The translations under genes and the position numbers were made by a program. A stretch of 64,000 nt of DNA, from NCBI RefSeq assembly GCF_003234935.1, contig NZ_QKSB01000001.1:832314-896313 (forward strand). Direction: 5' to 3'. Shown here piece by piece: positions 8,917 through 18,737 of this stretch (positions within the stretch are counted from its first letter, which is position 1; every line of letters begins with the position of its first letter). The DNA is from Putridiphycobacter roseus. Lineage in GTDB: Bacteria; Bacteroidota; Bacteroidia; Flavobacteriales_D; Crocinitomicaceae. The notes under the pieces are model-generated. The model did no database searches. It saw only the letters and a program-made list of their open reading frames with translations, and was not told where the DNA came from.

Positions 8917-10281
8917 TTAATAATGACATTTTGCACATTCCCAACCACCAAGCTCCGCAACTGTCACCTTGCCATCTTCTTTATATTTTTGATAGGTTTC
9001 TTTGTCTGTTAATAAACGCTTGTGTATTTCGTTATAATAAGATCCTTTTGCTGCAGACTTAATGTCGATTTCTTTTTTACCATGACATTCTAAACACCAA
9101 CCCATTGTTAAAGTTGGACGTGTAAATTTGATTTTATTGTCTTCAACAGCATTCAAATCTTCTGTAGTCATTACTCTTGCTACAGTTTCTTTTGTCATAT
9201 CACCGTGACATTGTTTACAATCCAATCCACCAACTTTAACGTGTTGTGAGTGATTAAAATAAACATGATCTGGTAAGTTATGTACTTTGGTCCATCTTAT
9301 TGGCTCCGTCTCACCACTATATTCTAAAGTATTTGGATCAAATCCTGCCGCATCATAAATCTTTTGAATCTCAGTAGTTCCATATTCTTTCCCTTCAGAA
9401 ACTCCTTTATGACAATTCATACATACATTTACTGTAGGAATACCTGCAGTTTTAGATTTCTCTACAGAGTTGTGACAATATTTACATTCTATACCTAAAG
9501 TTCCAGCATGTAATTTGTGCGAATATTTAATCGGTTGATCTGGTTTATAATTTTCGAAAACACCAATTTGATTTAAACCACCAAAGCCTAATGTTAGTGT
9601 GCCTATTAATAATACAAATCCAAAAAAGAAAACCATATTAAAGTTTTTCCACAACCATCTTCTAGTAGACTGCACAAAAGTTTCTCCTTCCATCATTGGT
9701 TCACCATCTTCGTCTAAACTCGCATTCTTTAATTCACGACTTACACCACTAACAGCAAATATTACCACCAATAATAATCCAGCAATTACCCACCAATACC
9801 AATTGGAAGGTTCTGCTTCAACAACCACCTCTTGCACACCTGTTCCTTCTACCACAACAGCAACAGCTGGTCCAGCAGCGATATACGCCAATAAATTATC
9901 AATGTCTTCATCAGAAACTGCCTGAGCTGTCATTACAGAACCATTAAACTCAGCAACCAAACCTTTTGCATAAGGATCTCCTGAAGCTTTCACATACTCT
10001 TGTGAATTCTTAATCCAAGCATACATGTTTTCAATAGAAGAATTCTCTTCCCATCTTTCTGCAATACCATTTAAGGCTGGCCCAACTAACTTCTTGTCTA
10101 ATTTGTGACAGGCAGCACAGTTGGCCTTAAATACTTTTTCACCCTTTTCAGCATCCTGCGCAAAGCCAGAATTACTGATAAAGAATAAGAATAAAGTCAA
10201 GACGAATAACGAACTTAACTTACTGATTTTTAATTTATTTGATAATTTCATTGGCGAAATATTAATACTTTTTAAATTCAT
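8917..10281 (-). CDS. actA: alternative complex III multihaem cytochrome c subunit ActA
   Basis: 454 residues with six CXXCH motifs. CAACH (55-59) lies in an N-terminal class I cytochrome domain after a signal peptide (..SNSGFAQ). Then come two membrane helices (about 160-180 and 213-236) and a periplasmic pentahaem part with CKYCH, CMNCH, CKQCH, CLECH and CAKCH, the last two residues from the C-terminus. The pentahaem part is canonical ActA; the N-terminal monohaem domain plus helix is an added module. First gene of the operon. A TAATTTTG element at 10302-10309 on this strand could be its -7 box. Start at 10281 is taken; Met at 10251 is an alternative. Confidence 0.93.
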   Translation of the reverse strand: MNLKSINISPMKLSNKLKISKLSSLFVLTLFLFFISNSGFAQDAEKGEKVFKANCAACHKLDKKLVGPALNGIAERWEENSSIENMYAWIKNSQEYVKASGDPYAKGLVAEFNGSVMTAQAVSDEDIDNLLAYIAAGPAVAVVVEGTGVQEVVVEAEPSNWYWWVIAGLLLVVIFAVSGVSRELKNASLDEDGEPMMEGETFVQSTRRWLWKNFNMVFFFGFVLLIGTLTLGFGGLNQIGVFENYKPDQPIKYSHKLHAGTLGIECKYCHNSVEKSKTAGIPTVNVCMNCHKGVSEGKEYGTTEIQKIYDAAGFDPNTLEYSGETEPIRWTKVHNLPDHVYFNHSQHVKVGGLDCKQCHGDMTKETVARVMTTEDLNAVEDNKIKFTRPTLTMGWCLECHGKKEIDIKSAAKGSYYNEIHKRLLTDKETYQKYKEDGKVTVAELGGWECAKCHY

Positions 10282-10301
10282 ATTTTCTCCCTAAGTGCCC
10301 A

Positions 10302-10309
10302 CAAAATTA
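10302..10309 (-). promoter_or_regulatory. putative -7 box for the act operon
   Basis: On the minus strand TAATTTTG matches the Bacteroidota -7 consensus TAnnTTTG, about 20 nt before the actA start. No good TTTG -33 box is seen at the right distance, so this is only a candidate. Confidence 0.35.
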
Positions 10310-10481
10310 TAACAATCGCTATCTTATTCTAATTATTAGAAAGTTTTTTGACCTCTTGATTCCTAATTTAGAATGCTTCTAAATAAATACCTGTTAGTAA
10401 ATATTAGTAAAAATTTAGAAAGTGTCTCTTATCTAGTAAATATATTAGATGGCACCATCTGTGTTATACTTTAAAAATTAA

Positions 10482-10489
10482 TACATTTG
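10482..10489 (+). promoter_or_regulatory. putative -7 box for SPOR-domain gene
   Basis: TACATTTG matches TAnnTTTG and lies 14 nt before the ATG at 10504, leaving a very short leader. No clear -33 TTTG is seen. The same TACATTTG element precedes the giant gene at 60563. Confidence 0.4.
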
Positions 10490-10503
10490 TTAAAATTACC
10501 TGC

Positions 10504-10989
10504 ATGAAAACAATTATTATTCTTTTACTTTTAATTACAAGCACAACTACTTATAGTCAAGACTCTACTTTAAGTTTTAATTTTTTCAATAAAAATATTT
10601 CAAAAGACAGCATTGCAAAATTGGACTTTAATAGTCAAAGTAAAGGCAATATTGAAGTACATCAACCAAAGGAATTGAAAGAAATCACTGAATTTGTTAG
10701 CCGAAATAAAGACCATATGGATCAAGTAAAAATTGAAGGCTATCGCATCCAAATTTATTTTAACGAAAACAAATCTACCGCGCTTGGTCAAAAAGCAAAT
10801 TTTTTATCCAGTTACGGAGAACACAAAGCATATTTAGATTACATGGCACCTAACTATAGAGTGCGCGTGGGTAACTTTAGAACTAAATTAGAAGCAGAAA
10901 AATTAAAGCAAGAATTATTGTCAGCCTATCCTACCTGCATTGTGCTTCCTGACAATATAGAATTACCGAAAATAATTGAAAAAGAGTAA
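10504..10989 (+). CDS. SPOR-domain protein, secreted
   Basis: 161 residues: a signal peptide (MKTIIILLLLITSTTTYSQ), a low-complexity polar linker, then a SPOR-like fold at about 75-150. The SPOR signals are VEGYRIQIYF-type strand one (KIEGYRIQIYF), YRVRVGNFRTKLEAEKL and a closing strand CIVLPDNIELP. SPOR domains bind septal or denuded peptidoglycan glycans in the periplasm. It stands alone, divergent from the act operon and followed by a separate secreted-protein gene. No catalytic domain is present, so it may be a wall-binding accessory protein; the specific partner is unknown. Confidence 0.8.
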   Translation: MKTIIILLLLITSTTTYSQDSTLSFNFFNKNISKDSIAKLDFNSQSKGNIEVHQPKELKEITEFVSRNKDHMDQVKIEGYRIQIYFNENKSTALGQKANFLSSYGEHKAYLDYMAPNYRVRVGNFRTKLEAEKLKQELLSAYPTCIVLPDNIELPKIIEKE

Positions 10990-11047
10990 ATAGGCAACCT
11001 TTTCGATAAATCTCCCGTCTAAAGAGACAGGGTTATATTAATATATA

Positions 11048-14000
11048 ATGAATTTGAAGTGTTACACCTTAATAATCTTTATGATGGTGGCTTTAGGCAT
11101 ATTGGGGCAACCTTCAATATGGATTAAGCCGAATAAAGGTCAATGGCATGAAAATGTAGCTTATAAAATTGGAATTCCAGGCGGTGATTTATTTTTGGAA
11201 AACAATGGATTTACCTATCAATTTCATAATGGAGCCGATTTTATTCATGAGCATAACCATGCAGATGAACATTTAGAATCCACTGAGTTATTTAAAAGTC
11301 ATGTCATAAAGACTACGTTTTTAGGCGCAAATAAAACAACGAAATTTAAAGAAAGCATTCCCTCAACACATGTTGAAAACTATATCTTAGGTAATGACCC
11401 AAGTAAATGGGTTAACAGTTTAACACTTTATAATTCTGTACAATACCAATCGATTTATCCAGGTATTGATTTGCATATTTATGAACAAAATCAGACGCTA
11501 AAGTATGATTATATAATAGCACCCAACACCAATACAGAACAACTTCAAATTAAGTACGAGGGTCAAAATAGTTTAGAAATTGAAAATGGGCAATTAAACA
11601 TACACACTACTTTTGGCATGTTTTCTGAAAGCAAACCCATAGCTTATCAAATGATCCATGGCGAAAAAAAAATAGTGCTTTGCAATTACACCATAGATAA
11701 GGATATCATCAGTTTTGAATTTCCGGAAGGATATAGTAATTCAGACACATTGGTCATTGACCCTATTTTGCTTTTTTCTACCTTCACTGGATCTTCTGCG
11801 GATAACTGGGGAATGACCGCTTGTCCTGATGTAAATCAAAAACTGATAGCCGCAGGAATAGTATTTGGAAGTGGGTATCCAACTTCAACAGGTGCACAAA
11901 GCACTACGTTTAATGGTGGGCAAGTAGATATAGGTTTAACCAAATTCAATGCATTAGGGACCGGAATTGAATTTTCAACTTATATTGGTGGTACTGGAGC
12001 AGAAACACCCCACAGTATAATTGTCAATGACGCCAATCAAATATTTTTAATGGGGGCTACCTCATCTTCTAATTTTCCAATTCCACCAAATGCTTATCAA
12101 CCTAATTTTGCTGGCGGTACATTAAACACCAATATAGATGGTATTTTATTTACAGCCGGAACTGATTTATATGCTATAAAATTAAACCCCACGGGAACCA
12201 CTATTCAAAACGGCACTTTTTTGGGTGGCACAGGAAATGATGGTGTGGTTAACTTAAATAATGGTGGTGCAAATATTGCCTACAATTATGGTGACCAATT
12301 AAGAGGAGAAATTATTGTTGATCAAAATTCAAACGTTTACATTTCCTCTACAACTAGTTCTACCGATTTCCCAACCAATAATGGATTTAGCACTACCCTA
12401 AACGGCTCTCAAGATGCTGTTTTTGTAAAGTTAAACAATATATTTTCTAATTTATTATATGGCACCTATATCGGAGGTTCAGGACTAGAATCAGGAAATT
12501 CAATTCAAATTGGCAGCAATGGGGATTTATACATGGCTGGTGGTACTACTAGCTCAAATTTTCCATTTACATCCGGACAAATTAACCCTAGTTTCTTAGG
12601 CGGAAGTACAGATGGATATGTATTAAGGTTAGAAGCTCCAAACTATGCTAATCCTATAGCAACTTATTTAGGTACGAATGATTATGACCAAGCTTATTTT
12701 GTACAATTAGATTTAAATGATAAGGTATACATATATGGCCAATCTAAAGGAAATTATCCCGTTACGACGGGGAAATATGTGAATCCAAATAGTGGTCAAT
12801 TTATTCATAAAATGAATTCAGATTTATCCACAACTGAATGGTCTTCTGTTTTTGGTGGAGGTACTGGTGATGTAGAAATTTCTCCTACGGCTTTTTTAGT
12901 CAGTGATTGCTATGAAATTTATATCGCAGGATGGGGTGGACTTACCAATTCCAGTAATTCGAGTGCAAGTAATAGTACTACCAATGGTTTTCCTACTACT
13001 TCAGATGCTTACCAAGACATTACAGGAGGTAGTAATTTTTATTTAGCTTTATTTACACCAGATATGCTGGCATTAAAATATGCCACTTTTATGGGTAATC
13101 CAACTTCAACAAACGACCATGTAGATGGTGGCACATGTCGATTTGATAAAAGTGGTAAAATCTACCATGCAGTTTGTGCTGCTTGCTCCTCAACAGGTTC
13201 CTTTCCTACTACGCCTGGGGCATATTCAACTACAAATGGATCCACGAATTGTAATATGGCTGGTTTCGTATTTGATTTATCTAAAATAGAAGCGACTTTG
13301 GGGGTTCCAATTCCAATAACGTGTTTGCCTAACGCAACCATCTTCACCAATTCAAGTATTAATGGAAATACCTTTATGTGGTATTTTGGAGATGGGGATA
13401 GTTCTAGTGTATTTTCTCCATCACACCTGTATGCAAACCCAGGAATATATGATGTCATATTGATTGTTTCTGACAGCAATGGATGTTATACGCCAGACAC
13501 TGCCTTTACCCAAGTAGAAATAATTTTACCTGTTTACGAAGCTTATGTCTTGGAAGATACCATCTGTCCTGGAACCAGTGTACAAGTTATTGCTAGCGGT
13601 GGCACAGACTATGTTTGGGGACCACCTTTACTATTTAACAACCCTTATTTATTTAACCCCATACTCACAATCGATAACGATACAACAATCACAGTAGAAA
13701 TTAGTAGCGTTTGTGGCATAACCAGTTTAACAGTAGATGTATGGACTTTTGATTTAGTGGGAGGAGCTGGTCCAGACACCACGATTTGTACTGGTCAAAG
13801 TACAGAAATATGGGCTACAGGCGGTGGCTCTTATTTATGGAATCCACCTTTGGGTCTTTCCGATCCGCTCATTAGCAACCCAATAGCCACTGTCACTCAA
13901 AACACACAATTTAAGGTTTATATCACAACACCTGATCAATGCCATTTCGCAGACTCCCTTTATATTTTTGTAGACCAAGGACTGCCGAACCCAAAAGTAC

Positions 14001-14929
14001 AATCCTCTGCAGATATTTGCTTTGGCAGTAATATTCAATTGACAGCAAGTGGTGCCCTAACTTATGAATGGTCACCAAACTATAACATTAGTAATACACA
14101 GATTCCTAATCCAATTGTAGCACCGGCTGTAGACACCACTTACATAGTAAGTTTTACCAATGCATGTGGCACTTCACTCGATATGGTAGATGTATATGTA
14201 CATGATGTAAAGGCAATCACCAGACCTGACACATCCATTTGCCCAGAAGAACCCATTTCTTTATGGGCGACAGGTGGGATTTATTACGAATGGTATCCCA
14301 CGGTAAGAGTAGCAGATTATAAAGAAGCAAATACCATAGCTACACCAGTAAAATCAACATACTATACTGTAACGGTAAGTGATGATTATGGCTGTGAAGA
14401 CAGTACAGGATTTTATGTAACGGTATTCGATTTACCAAAAATAACTTTATCCACGGATATCATTGCAGTGGCAGGTGATATCATACCCATATGGGCAGAT
14501 GGCAATGGGGAAATAGAATGGTTTCCAAAAAGCTTTATTACCTGTGATATTTGTCCAGAAACAGAAGTTTACCCGCCATCAAATACGAATTACACTGCGG
14601 TTTTAACCAATGAAAATGGTTGTAAAGTTCAAGGAGATGTACTCATTAGTTTTGAACCATTAATTTACGTACCTAATGTTTTTACACCAGATGGAAACGA
14701 TTATAATAACACCTTTAAAGCAATAACCCAGAATATTGAACAATTTGAAATGACCATTTATAACCGTTGGGGAGAAATTGTATTTAAATCTTATGATACA
14801 GATGGAGAATGGGATGGTTATTATAATGGTCGCTTATCCCAAGATGGTCTCTATATTTGGGTAATTGATTATGTGGATTTGAATGGGAAAAAAGAACAAC
14901 TTCTAGGACATGTTTCTATTCTGAAATAA
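11048..14929 (+). CDS. large T9SS-secreted protein: DUF7948/SBBP repeats, PKD domain, type B sorting domain
   Basis: 1293 residues. A signal peptide (1-20) is followed by a region typical of SBBP-repeat proteins (GQWHENVAYKIGIPGGDLFLE, about 32-240, known as DUF7948). Beta-propeller-like SBBP repeats come next (YIGGTGAETPHSI, FLGGTGNDGVVN, YIGGSGLESGNSI, about 250-760). A PKD domain (WYFGDGDSSSVFSPSHLY..) sits near 780-840. Then there are about four Ig-like repeats with the pattern DT.IC.G....A.GG..Y.W.P. The last roughly 85 residues (VPNVFTPDGNDYNN...) form the gliding-motility-associated type B T9SS sorting domain. Expected on the cell surface or secreted. The 3' end overlaps convergent udk by 14 nt. 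Ligand unknown. Confidence 0.88.
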   Translation: MNLKCYTLIIFMMVALGILGQPSIWIKPNKGQWHENVAYKIGIPGGDLFLENNGFTYQFHNGADFIHEHNHADEHLESTELFKSHVIKTTFLGANKTTKFKESIPSTHVENYILGNDPSKWVNSLTLYNSVQYQSIYPGIDLHIYEQNQTLKYDYIIAPNTNTEQLQIKYEGQNSLEIENGQLNIHTTFGMFSESKPIAYQMIHGEKKIVLCNYTIDKDIISFEFPEGYSNSDTLVIDPILLFSTFTGSSADNWGMTACPDVNQKLIAAGIVFGSGYPTSTGAQSTTFNGGQVDIGLTKFNALGTGIEFSTYIGGTGAETPHSIIVNDANQIFLMGATSSSNFPIPPNAYQPNFAGGTLNTNIDGILFTAGTDLYAIKLNPTGTTIQNGTFLGGTGNDGVVNLNNGGANIAYNYGDQLRGEIIVDQNSNVYISSTTSSTDFPTNNGFSTTLNGSQDAVFVKLNNIFSNLLYGTYIGGSGLESGNSIQIGSNGDLYMAGGTTSSNFPFTSGQINPSFLGGSTDGYVLRLEAPNYANPIATYLGTNDYDQAYFVQLDLNDKVYIYGQSKGNYPVTTGKYVNPNSGQFIHKMNSDLSTTEWSSVFGGGTGDVEISPTAFLVSDCYEIYIAGWGGLTNSSNSSASNSTTNGFPTTSDAYQDITGGSNFYLALFTPDMLALKYATFMGNPTSTNDHVDGGTCRFDKSGKIYHAVCAACSSTGSFPTTPGAYSTTNGSTNCNMAGFVFDLSKIEATLGVPIPITCLPNATIFTNSSINGNTFMWYFGDGDSSSVFSPSHLYANPGIYDVILIVSDSNGCYTPDTAFTQVEIILPVYEAYVLEDTICPGTSVQVIASGGTDYVWGPPLLFNNPYLFNPILTIDNDTTITVEISSVCGITSLTVDVWTFDLVGGAGPDTTICTGQSTEIWATGGGSYLWNPPLGLSDPLISNPIATVTQNTQFKVYITTPDQCHFADSLYIFVDQGLPNPKVQSSADICFGSNIQLTASGALTYEWSPNYNISNTQIPNPIVAPAVDTTYIVSFTNACGTSLDMVDVYVHDVKAITRPDTSICPEEPISLWATGGIYYEWYPTVRVADYKEANTIATPVKSTYYTVTVSDDYGCEDSTGFYVTVFDLPKITLSTDIIAVAGDIIPIWADGNGEIEWFPKSFITCDICPETEVYPPSNTNYTAVLTNENGCKVQGDVLISFEPLIYVPNVFTPDGNDYNNTFKAITQNIEQFEMTIYNRWGEIVFKSYDTDGEWDGYYNGRLSQDGLYIWVIDYVDLNGKKEQLLGHVSILK

Positions 14930-15542
14930 CAGAGAGCACATTTCTTATTTTATCTATTAAGACATTAATATTTTCATCAAAAGATTGATTATTTGTAATG
15001 ATCAGATCTACCTCATCTATATATGGTAAAACATAATTATTATAGGCTGGCAAAACATGGTGCTTCCACTGATAGATAATATCCTCCTTCGAATAGTTTC
15101 TTTCCTGTAAATCTCTTTTTAACCTTCTTTCAAATTGAAGATCCGGATCCATTTTAAGGTATACTGCATAGTCTAACCTTTGCTTTAAAAAAGGATAACA
15201 CATTACAAACAATCCTTCCACTAATAGGATATCTTTCGAAACTAAAGAAACATCACTTCTATCACCAATAGGGTTATTAAAGTTATAGGTTGAAAAAGAA
15301 ATATCTTGTCCTTCAACTAACTTTAAAAAATCAGCTGCCATTCTCTTAGTGTCTAAGGCTGTTGGCAAATCAAAATTTACGATACCATTTTCATCTCGTT
15401 GTTGCTTTTCAATTGGCAAATAATAATTATCCAAGGAGAAAGTAGTAATTTTATTGGGGAACTCTTTACGTAACAATTCAATTAATGTCGTTTTTCCAAC
15501 ACCACTACCCCCAGTAATTCCTATTATAAATTTTTTTGGCAT
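14916..15542 (-). CDS. udk: uridine kinase
   Basis: 208 residues with the P-loop GITGGSGVGKTTLIE (8-22), the downstream SLDNYYLPIEKQQRDENG segment typical of uridine kinases, and the FDLPTALD and LLVEGLFVMCYP motifs. It phosphorylates uridine/cytidine in the cytoplasmic pyrimidine salvage pathway. Full length. Its stop overlaps the convergent secreted-protein gene by 14 nt, with no terminator between them. A TAGTTTTG element at 15588-15595 on this strand is a possible -7 box. Gene name rests on family similarity. Confidence 0.9.
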   Translation of the reverse strand: MPKKFIIGITGGSGVGKTTLIELLRKEFPNKITTFSLDNYYLPIEKQQRDENGIVNFDLPTALDTKRMAADFLKLVEGQDISFSTYNFNNPIGDRSDVSLVSKDILLVEGLFVMCYPFLKQRLDYAVYLKMDPDLQFERRLKRDLQERNYSKEDIIYQWKHHVLPAYNNYVLPYIDEVDLIITNNQSFDENINVLIDKIRNVLSVISE

Positions 15543-15610
15543 TTAACTTTTTTTTAGCTACCCTGCTATATTTAAATTCGTCTATTGCAAAACTAAAAGA
15601 ATAAATTAAT

Positions 15611-16054
15611 ATGCATCTATTTACAATAATTGGAATTTCTTTTTTGTGCATTAATACAACAATAGTAAATGCAACCGAAATAAATTCAAAGCCTAAAGCA
15701 TCCCCATGCAACACCATAAAAACATCCACTTTTATTAACCATACAGACACAGACAGCAGTCTTTTTGTATTAGAGGACCCTTCTAGTCTATTTATACCAA
15801 ATGCTTTTACACCTTGGAGTTACAATGGTAAAAACAACACATTTAAAGTTATAGGTAAAGAAATTGATCAATTTGAAATGATCATTTACAATCGCTCGGG
15901 AGAAATCGTATTCAAGTCTTATAATCCAGATAAAGAATGGGATGGGAAATACGCGAGCAGGTATTGTTCACCAGGAGTTTACTTATACCAAATAAAATAT
16001 ATAAGCAATTATGGGAGTAAAAAAAGCAGACAAGGCTTTGTCACCATTTTATAA
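15611..16054 (+). CDS. tiny protein consisting almost only of a T9SS type B sorting domain
   Basis: 147 residues: a signal-like hydrophobic N-terminus (MHLFTIIGISFLCINTTIVNA), about 35 residues of unremarkable polar sequence, then from residue 58 a type B (gliding-motility-associated) C-terminal domain beginning LFIPNAFTP and ending RQGFVTIL. This domain is strikingly like that of the 1293-residue protein upstream: both contain FEM-IYNR-GEIVFKSY followed by EWDG-Y. There is no room for a cargo domain. Either it is a real mini-cargo or the remnant of a larger gene, although the frame is intact with its own start and signal peptide. Divergent from udk. Confidence 0.78.
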   Translation: MHLFTIIGISFLCINTTIVNATEINSKPKASPCNTIKTSTFINHTDTDSSLFVLEDPSSLFIPNAFTPWSYNGKNNTFKVIGKEIDQFEMIIYNRSGEIVFKSYNPDKEWDGKYASRYCSPGVYLYQIKYISNYGSKKSRQGFVTIL

Positions 16055-16197
16055 AAAATACAATCGTATGATGTTTAATCCAATTATTAAGTTAGAACAA
16101 TAAAGAAAATACCAATTATACAATAAAAATATAAAACATAAACTTTTTAAAATATTTGAAAAATGCTATCTTTAGCGTACATAATAAATTAAAAACT

Positions 16198-16539
16198 ATG
16201 AGTAAAAGAGCGGAATTAATTGAAAAGTACAAAAAAGAAATGACCAAATTAGGTATTAACAATGTAAATAATGACTTATTCGAAAAGGTTGTTATTGGTT
16301 GCGGTCCTTCTATATATAATGCAGACTCTTCTACAGTTTCTGGATCAGATGCTAAAGAATTAGCAACGGTTAAAAACAATTTTTTAATCAAGAAATTAGG
16401 ACTAAAAGATGGTCCAACTTTAGATAGCGCTATTGAGGACGTAATAACTGAAATGGGAAAATCTAATAAAAATAAGTATAGAGCTATTTTCTATTATTTG
16501 TTAGTAGAAAAGTTTAACAAAGCAGAAGTTTATAAATAA
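16198..16539 (+). CDS. DUF2853 family protein
   Basis: 113 residues from ATG at 16198 (MSKRAELIEKYKKEM), which gives the canonical DUF2853 N-terminus; an upstream Met at 16156 only adds AT-rich leader. The family core is evident: GCGPSIYNADSSTVSGSD, ETVKNNFL-like (LATVKNNFLIKKLGL), KDGPTLDSAIE and NKYRAIFYYLLVEKF. Small, all-helical, cytoplasmic, function unknown. Monocistronic, ending at a strong bidirectional terminator. Confidence 0.88.
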   Translation: MSKRAELIEKYKKEMTKLGINNVNNDLFEKVVIGCGPSIYNADSSTVSGSDAKELATVKNNFLIKKLGLKDGPTLDSAIEDVITEMGKSNKNKYRAIFYYLLVEKFNKAEVYK

Positions 16540-16557
16540 GCACAAAATTTTTTGATG

Positions 16558-16592
16558 AAAAAAGGGGCAAATTAATAATTTGCCCCTTTTTT
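16558..16592. terminator. bidirectional intrinsic terminator
   Basis: Arm AAAGGGGCAAATT (from 16561) with loop AAT and the matching arm AATTTGCCCCTTT. It has an A-run before and a T-run after. It lies between convergent genes ending at 16539 and 16612, so it can serve both. Confidence 0.92.
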
Positions 16593-16611
16593 ATGTCTTC
16601 GTATTAAATAC

Positions 16612-18735
16612 TTATTGTTTGATCAATTTTAAAGTTTCAAACTTATTATCACTTTTAATATTAACCAAGTAAACACCTTTAGCAAGTGAAGCAGTTTCCA
16701 ACTGTAAACTTAAATTATCATTGGTCACAGTTGTATTTATCATCTCTTGAATACGTGCGCCATTAATATCATATAGTGTTACTGAAATGTTCATGTTATC
16801 ATAACCTCTCAACGTTAGATTACTATTTCCGTTTGTAGGGTTCGGGTATAAACTAGCAAAGGCTAAGCCTTCATTTTGCGTACCATCTAAGCCTACATAG
16901 TCAGGTGAAACAATGTTGATGTCATCAATATAGATGTTATTCCCTTCACTAGAACTAAATTCAAATTTGTACCTAAAGTTTGGTACAAAATATACGTCAT
17001 TAATATTGTTAACTACAACAGTTTTCCAGTCTTCATCTGCTGGCGCATAACTACTATTTTGAACATTTGAATTTAAAAAACTTCCGTGAATAGATTTCCG
17101 CAACACCCATGTTTCACCACAGTCATTGGACACAAAAAACTTTAAGTATTCATCATCTAATGCATCTTTTTTATGGTAAGCATATTTGAATTCAAAAGCT
17201 ACTGTGTGGTTAGCGGTAAGATTTCCTAAATCTATCGCACCAGAAATAAATTTATCTACATCTATTCCATTTGCACTATAATTATTCAAAAATAAAGAAT
17301 GATTACCCGTACTACCTGTACTATTAGTTACTTCCCACCCAAAATCATTATTGGGATTGTCTATAGAAAAACTAATATTGTCAGGAAAGGCTGATTGGTT
17401 TTCAAATCCTTCAAAATATGGAAGACTTTCTCCCGGAACGTCTAACACACTAATGGAATTAATTAAGGTCACCGTTTCTTGGTTACTGGCATTAGAAACA
17501 GTTAAAGTAACTGGATACTGACCAGGTGAATTATAAGACACCACTACATTTGAATCCGTTGAAGTACTCGGTGTTCCTCCTGGAAAAGACCAAGCTCTAG
17601 TAGTAATATTATGAACAGAAATATCCGAAAATTCTATACTACTTCCAGCACAGGAAATACTATTCGTTTGGGTAAATATTGCCTCACATATTTCTTCGGT
17701 ATTATTTGAAACACCACTAGCGATTAAATTGGCACTAGTCGATAAATTATCTCTACCAGCCGTACTATTTAATAAGGCAGTTTGCATCCTTGCAGCTTGA
17801 CCGTCTGTAAACATAGTTGAACAATAAGAATACTCCATTATGTTCTGTACGTTATCTAAAGAGCCGCATGAAACACCAGCAGTATTACAAGAAGACCAAC
17901 CGATTGTATTAGGTGTATCTGTTACATTGTCATCACTACTACAACTACTGCCAACACCCGGACTATTCGTTGAGCCCCAGCAATGCGCCAAATTAAACCA
18001 ATGGCCAACTTCGTGACTTAAAGTATGTCGAGCTACATTAGAACTTGTTCCAGTAGTACCCATATAATCATGTCGCATAAAAATTGCCCCATACATTTGA
18101 TTTGGATTAAAAAAGTTAGATGGTCTATAGGTATACCCAGCCGCGCCATTAGGATCGATACAAACAATAATGGATAAATAGTCTTTTTGTGGCCATATAC
18201 CATGTTGCGCCACAACTGCATCCACAATGTCGTGAGACCCATTACTCATTCCTGTATCGAAAGTAGTGCTGGATGCCGTTCTAGTTATCCCACTATGACA
18301 ATTTCCATTTGGATCTTTTGTCGCTAATACAAATTCAAAACTTGGATTACCAGTAATTCCTGAAAACGCGGAAACAGTATTTCCCAAGTCTGAATTCAGC
18401 ATGTTATAATCTATATTTAAAGTTTCGATAGCCTCATTAATCTGCGCATTTGAAATGTTTTCCACACCACCTAAATGAACCACATGTACTACTACTGGAA
18501 TGGTATATGTGGAGCGATCATCTGCACTAAAACTTGATAAATAAGATTGATAATCAATTTCAAAAGCTACTTGATCTATACTATCTTGTATACGATAAGC
18601 ATTATTTTCTAAACTTAACTTTTCTCTTTCTATGTGTTCTGCGCACATAATCGGGTTTTCATAACTTGTGGTCTGTGCATGCAAAACAATACCGAATTGG
18701 AGCATTAAAGCACTTATAAATATAGAAATTTTCAT
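16612..18735 (-). CDS. secreted M43-family metalloprotease with PKD domain and T9SS type A sorting domain
   Basis: 707 residues. Signal peptide (MKISIFISALMLQFGIVLHAQ). Propeptide and catalytic domain with zinc motif HEVGHWFNLAH (HExxHxxxxxH) near residue 240 and a Met-turn region (NIMEYSYCSTMF), as in pappalysin-like M43 enzymes. A PKD-like domain sits at about 355-430. A jelly-roll-like domain follows (LPYFEGFENQ ... NIYIDDINIV). The last roughly 75 residues (ASLYPNPTNG...KLIKQ) are a type A T9SS sorting domain. Expected to be exported and to act outside the cell. It is 2 nt downstream of a paralogous protease gene, so the two are surely co-transcribed. Confidence 0.9.
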   Translation of the reverse strand: MKISIFISALMLQFGIVLHAQTTSYENPIMCAEHIEREKLSLENNAYRIQDSIDQVAFEIDYQSYLSSFSADDRSTYTIPVVVHVVHLGGVENISNAQINEAIETLNIDYNMLNSDLGNTVSAFSGITGNPSFEFVLATKDPNGNCHSGITRTASSTTFDTGMSNGSHDIVDAVVAQHGIWPQKDYLSIIVCIDPNGAAGYTYRPSNFFNPNQMYGAIFMRHDYMGTTGTSSNVARHTLSHEVGHWFNLAHCWGSTNSPGVGSSCSSDDNVTDTPNTIGWSSCNTAGVSCGSLDNVQNIMEYSYCSTMFTDGQAARMQTALLNSTAGRDNLSTSANLIASGVSNNTEEICEAIFTQTNSISCAGSSIEFSDISVHNITTRAWSFPGGTPSTSTDSNVVVSYNSPGQYPVTLTVSNASNQETVTLINSISVLDVPGESLPYFEGFENQSAFPDNISFSIDNPNNDFGWEVTNSTGSTGNHSLFLNNYSANGIDVDKFISGAIDLGNLTANHTVAFEFKYAYHKKDALDDEYLKFFVSNDCGETWVLRKSIHGSFLNSNVQNSSYAPADEDWKTVVVNNINDVYFVPNFRYKFEFSSSEGNNIYIDDINIVSPDYVGLDGTQNEGLAFASLYPNPTNGNSNLTLRGYDNMNISVTLYDINGARIQEMINTTVTNDNLSLQLETASLAKGVYLVNIKSDNKFETLKLIKQ

Positions 18736-18737
18736 GT

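Noticed and set aside
11012..11033. Hairpin CCCGTCT..AGACAGGG as terminator of the SPOR-domain gene
   Set aside because: Imperfect stem and no T-run; it may be a leader structure of the next gene but is too weak to call.
13162..13479. Minus-strand frame inside the 1293-residue protein gene
   Set aside because: Antisense shadow; the plus-strand PKD domain there is clear.
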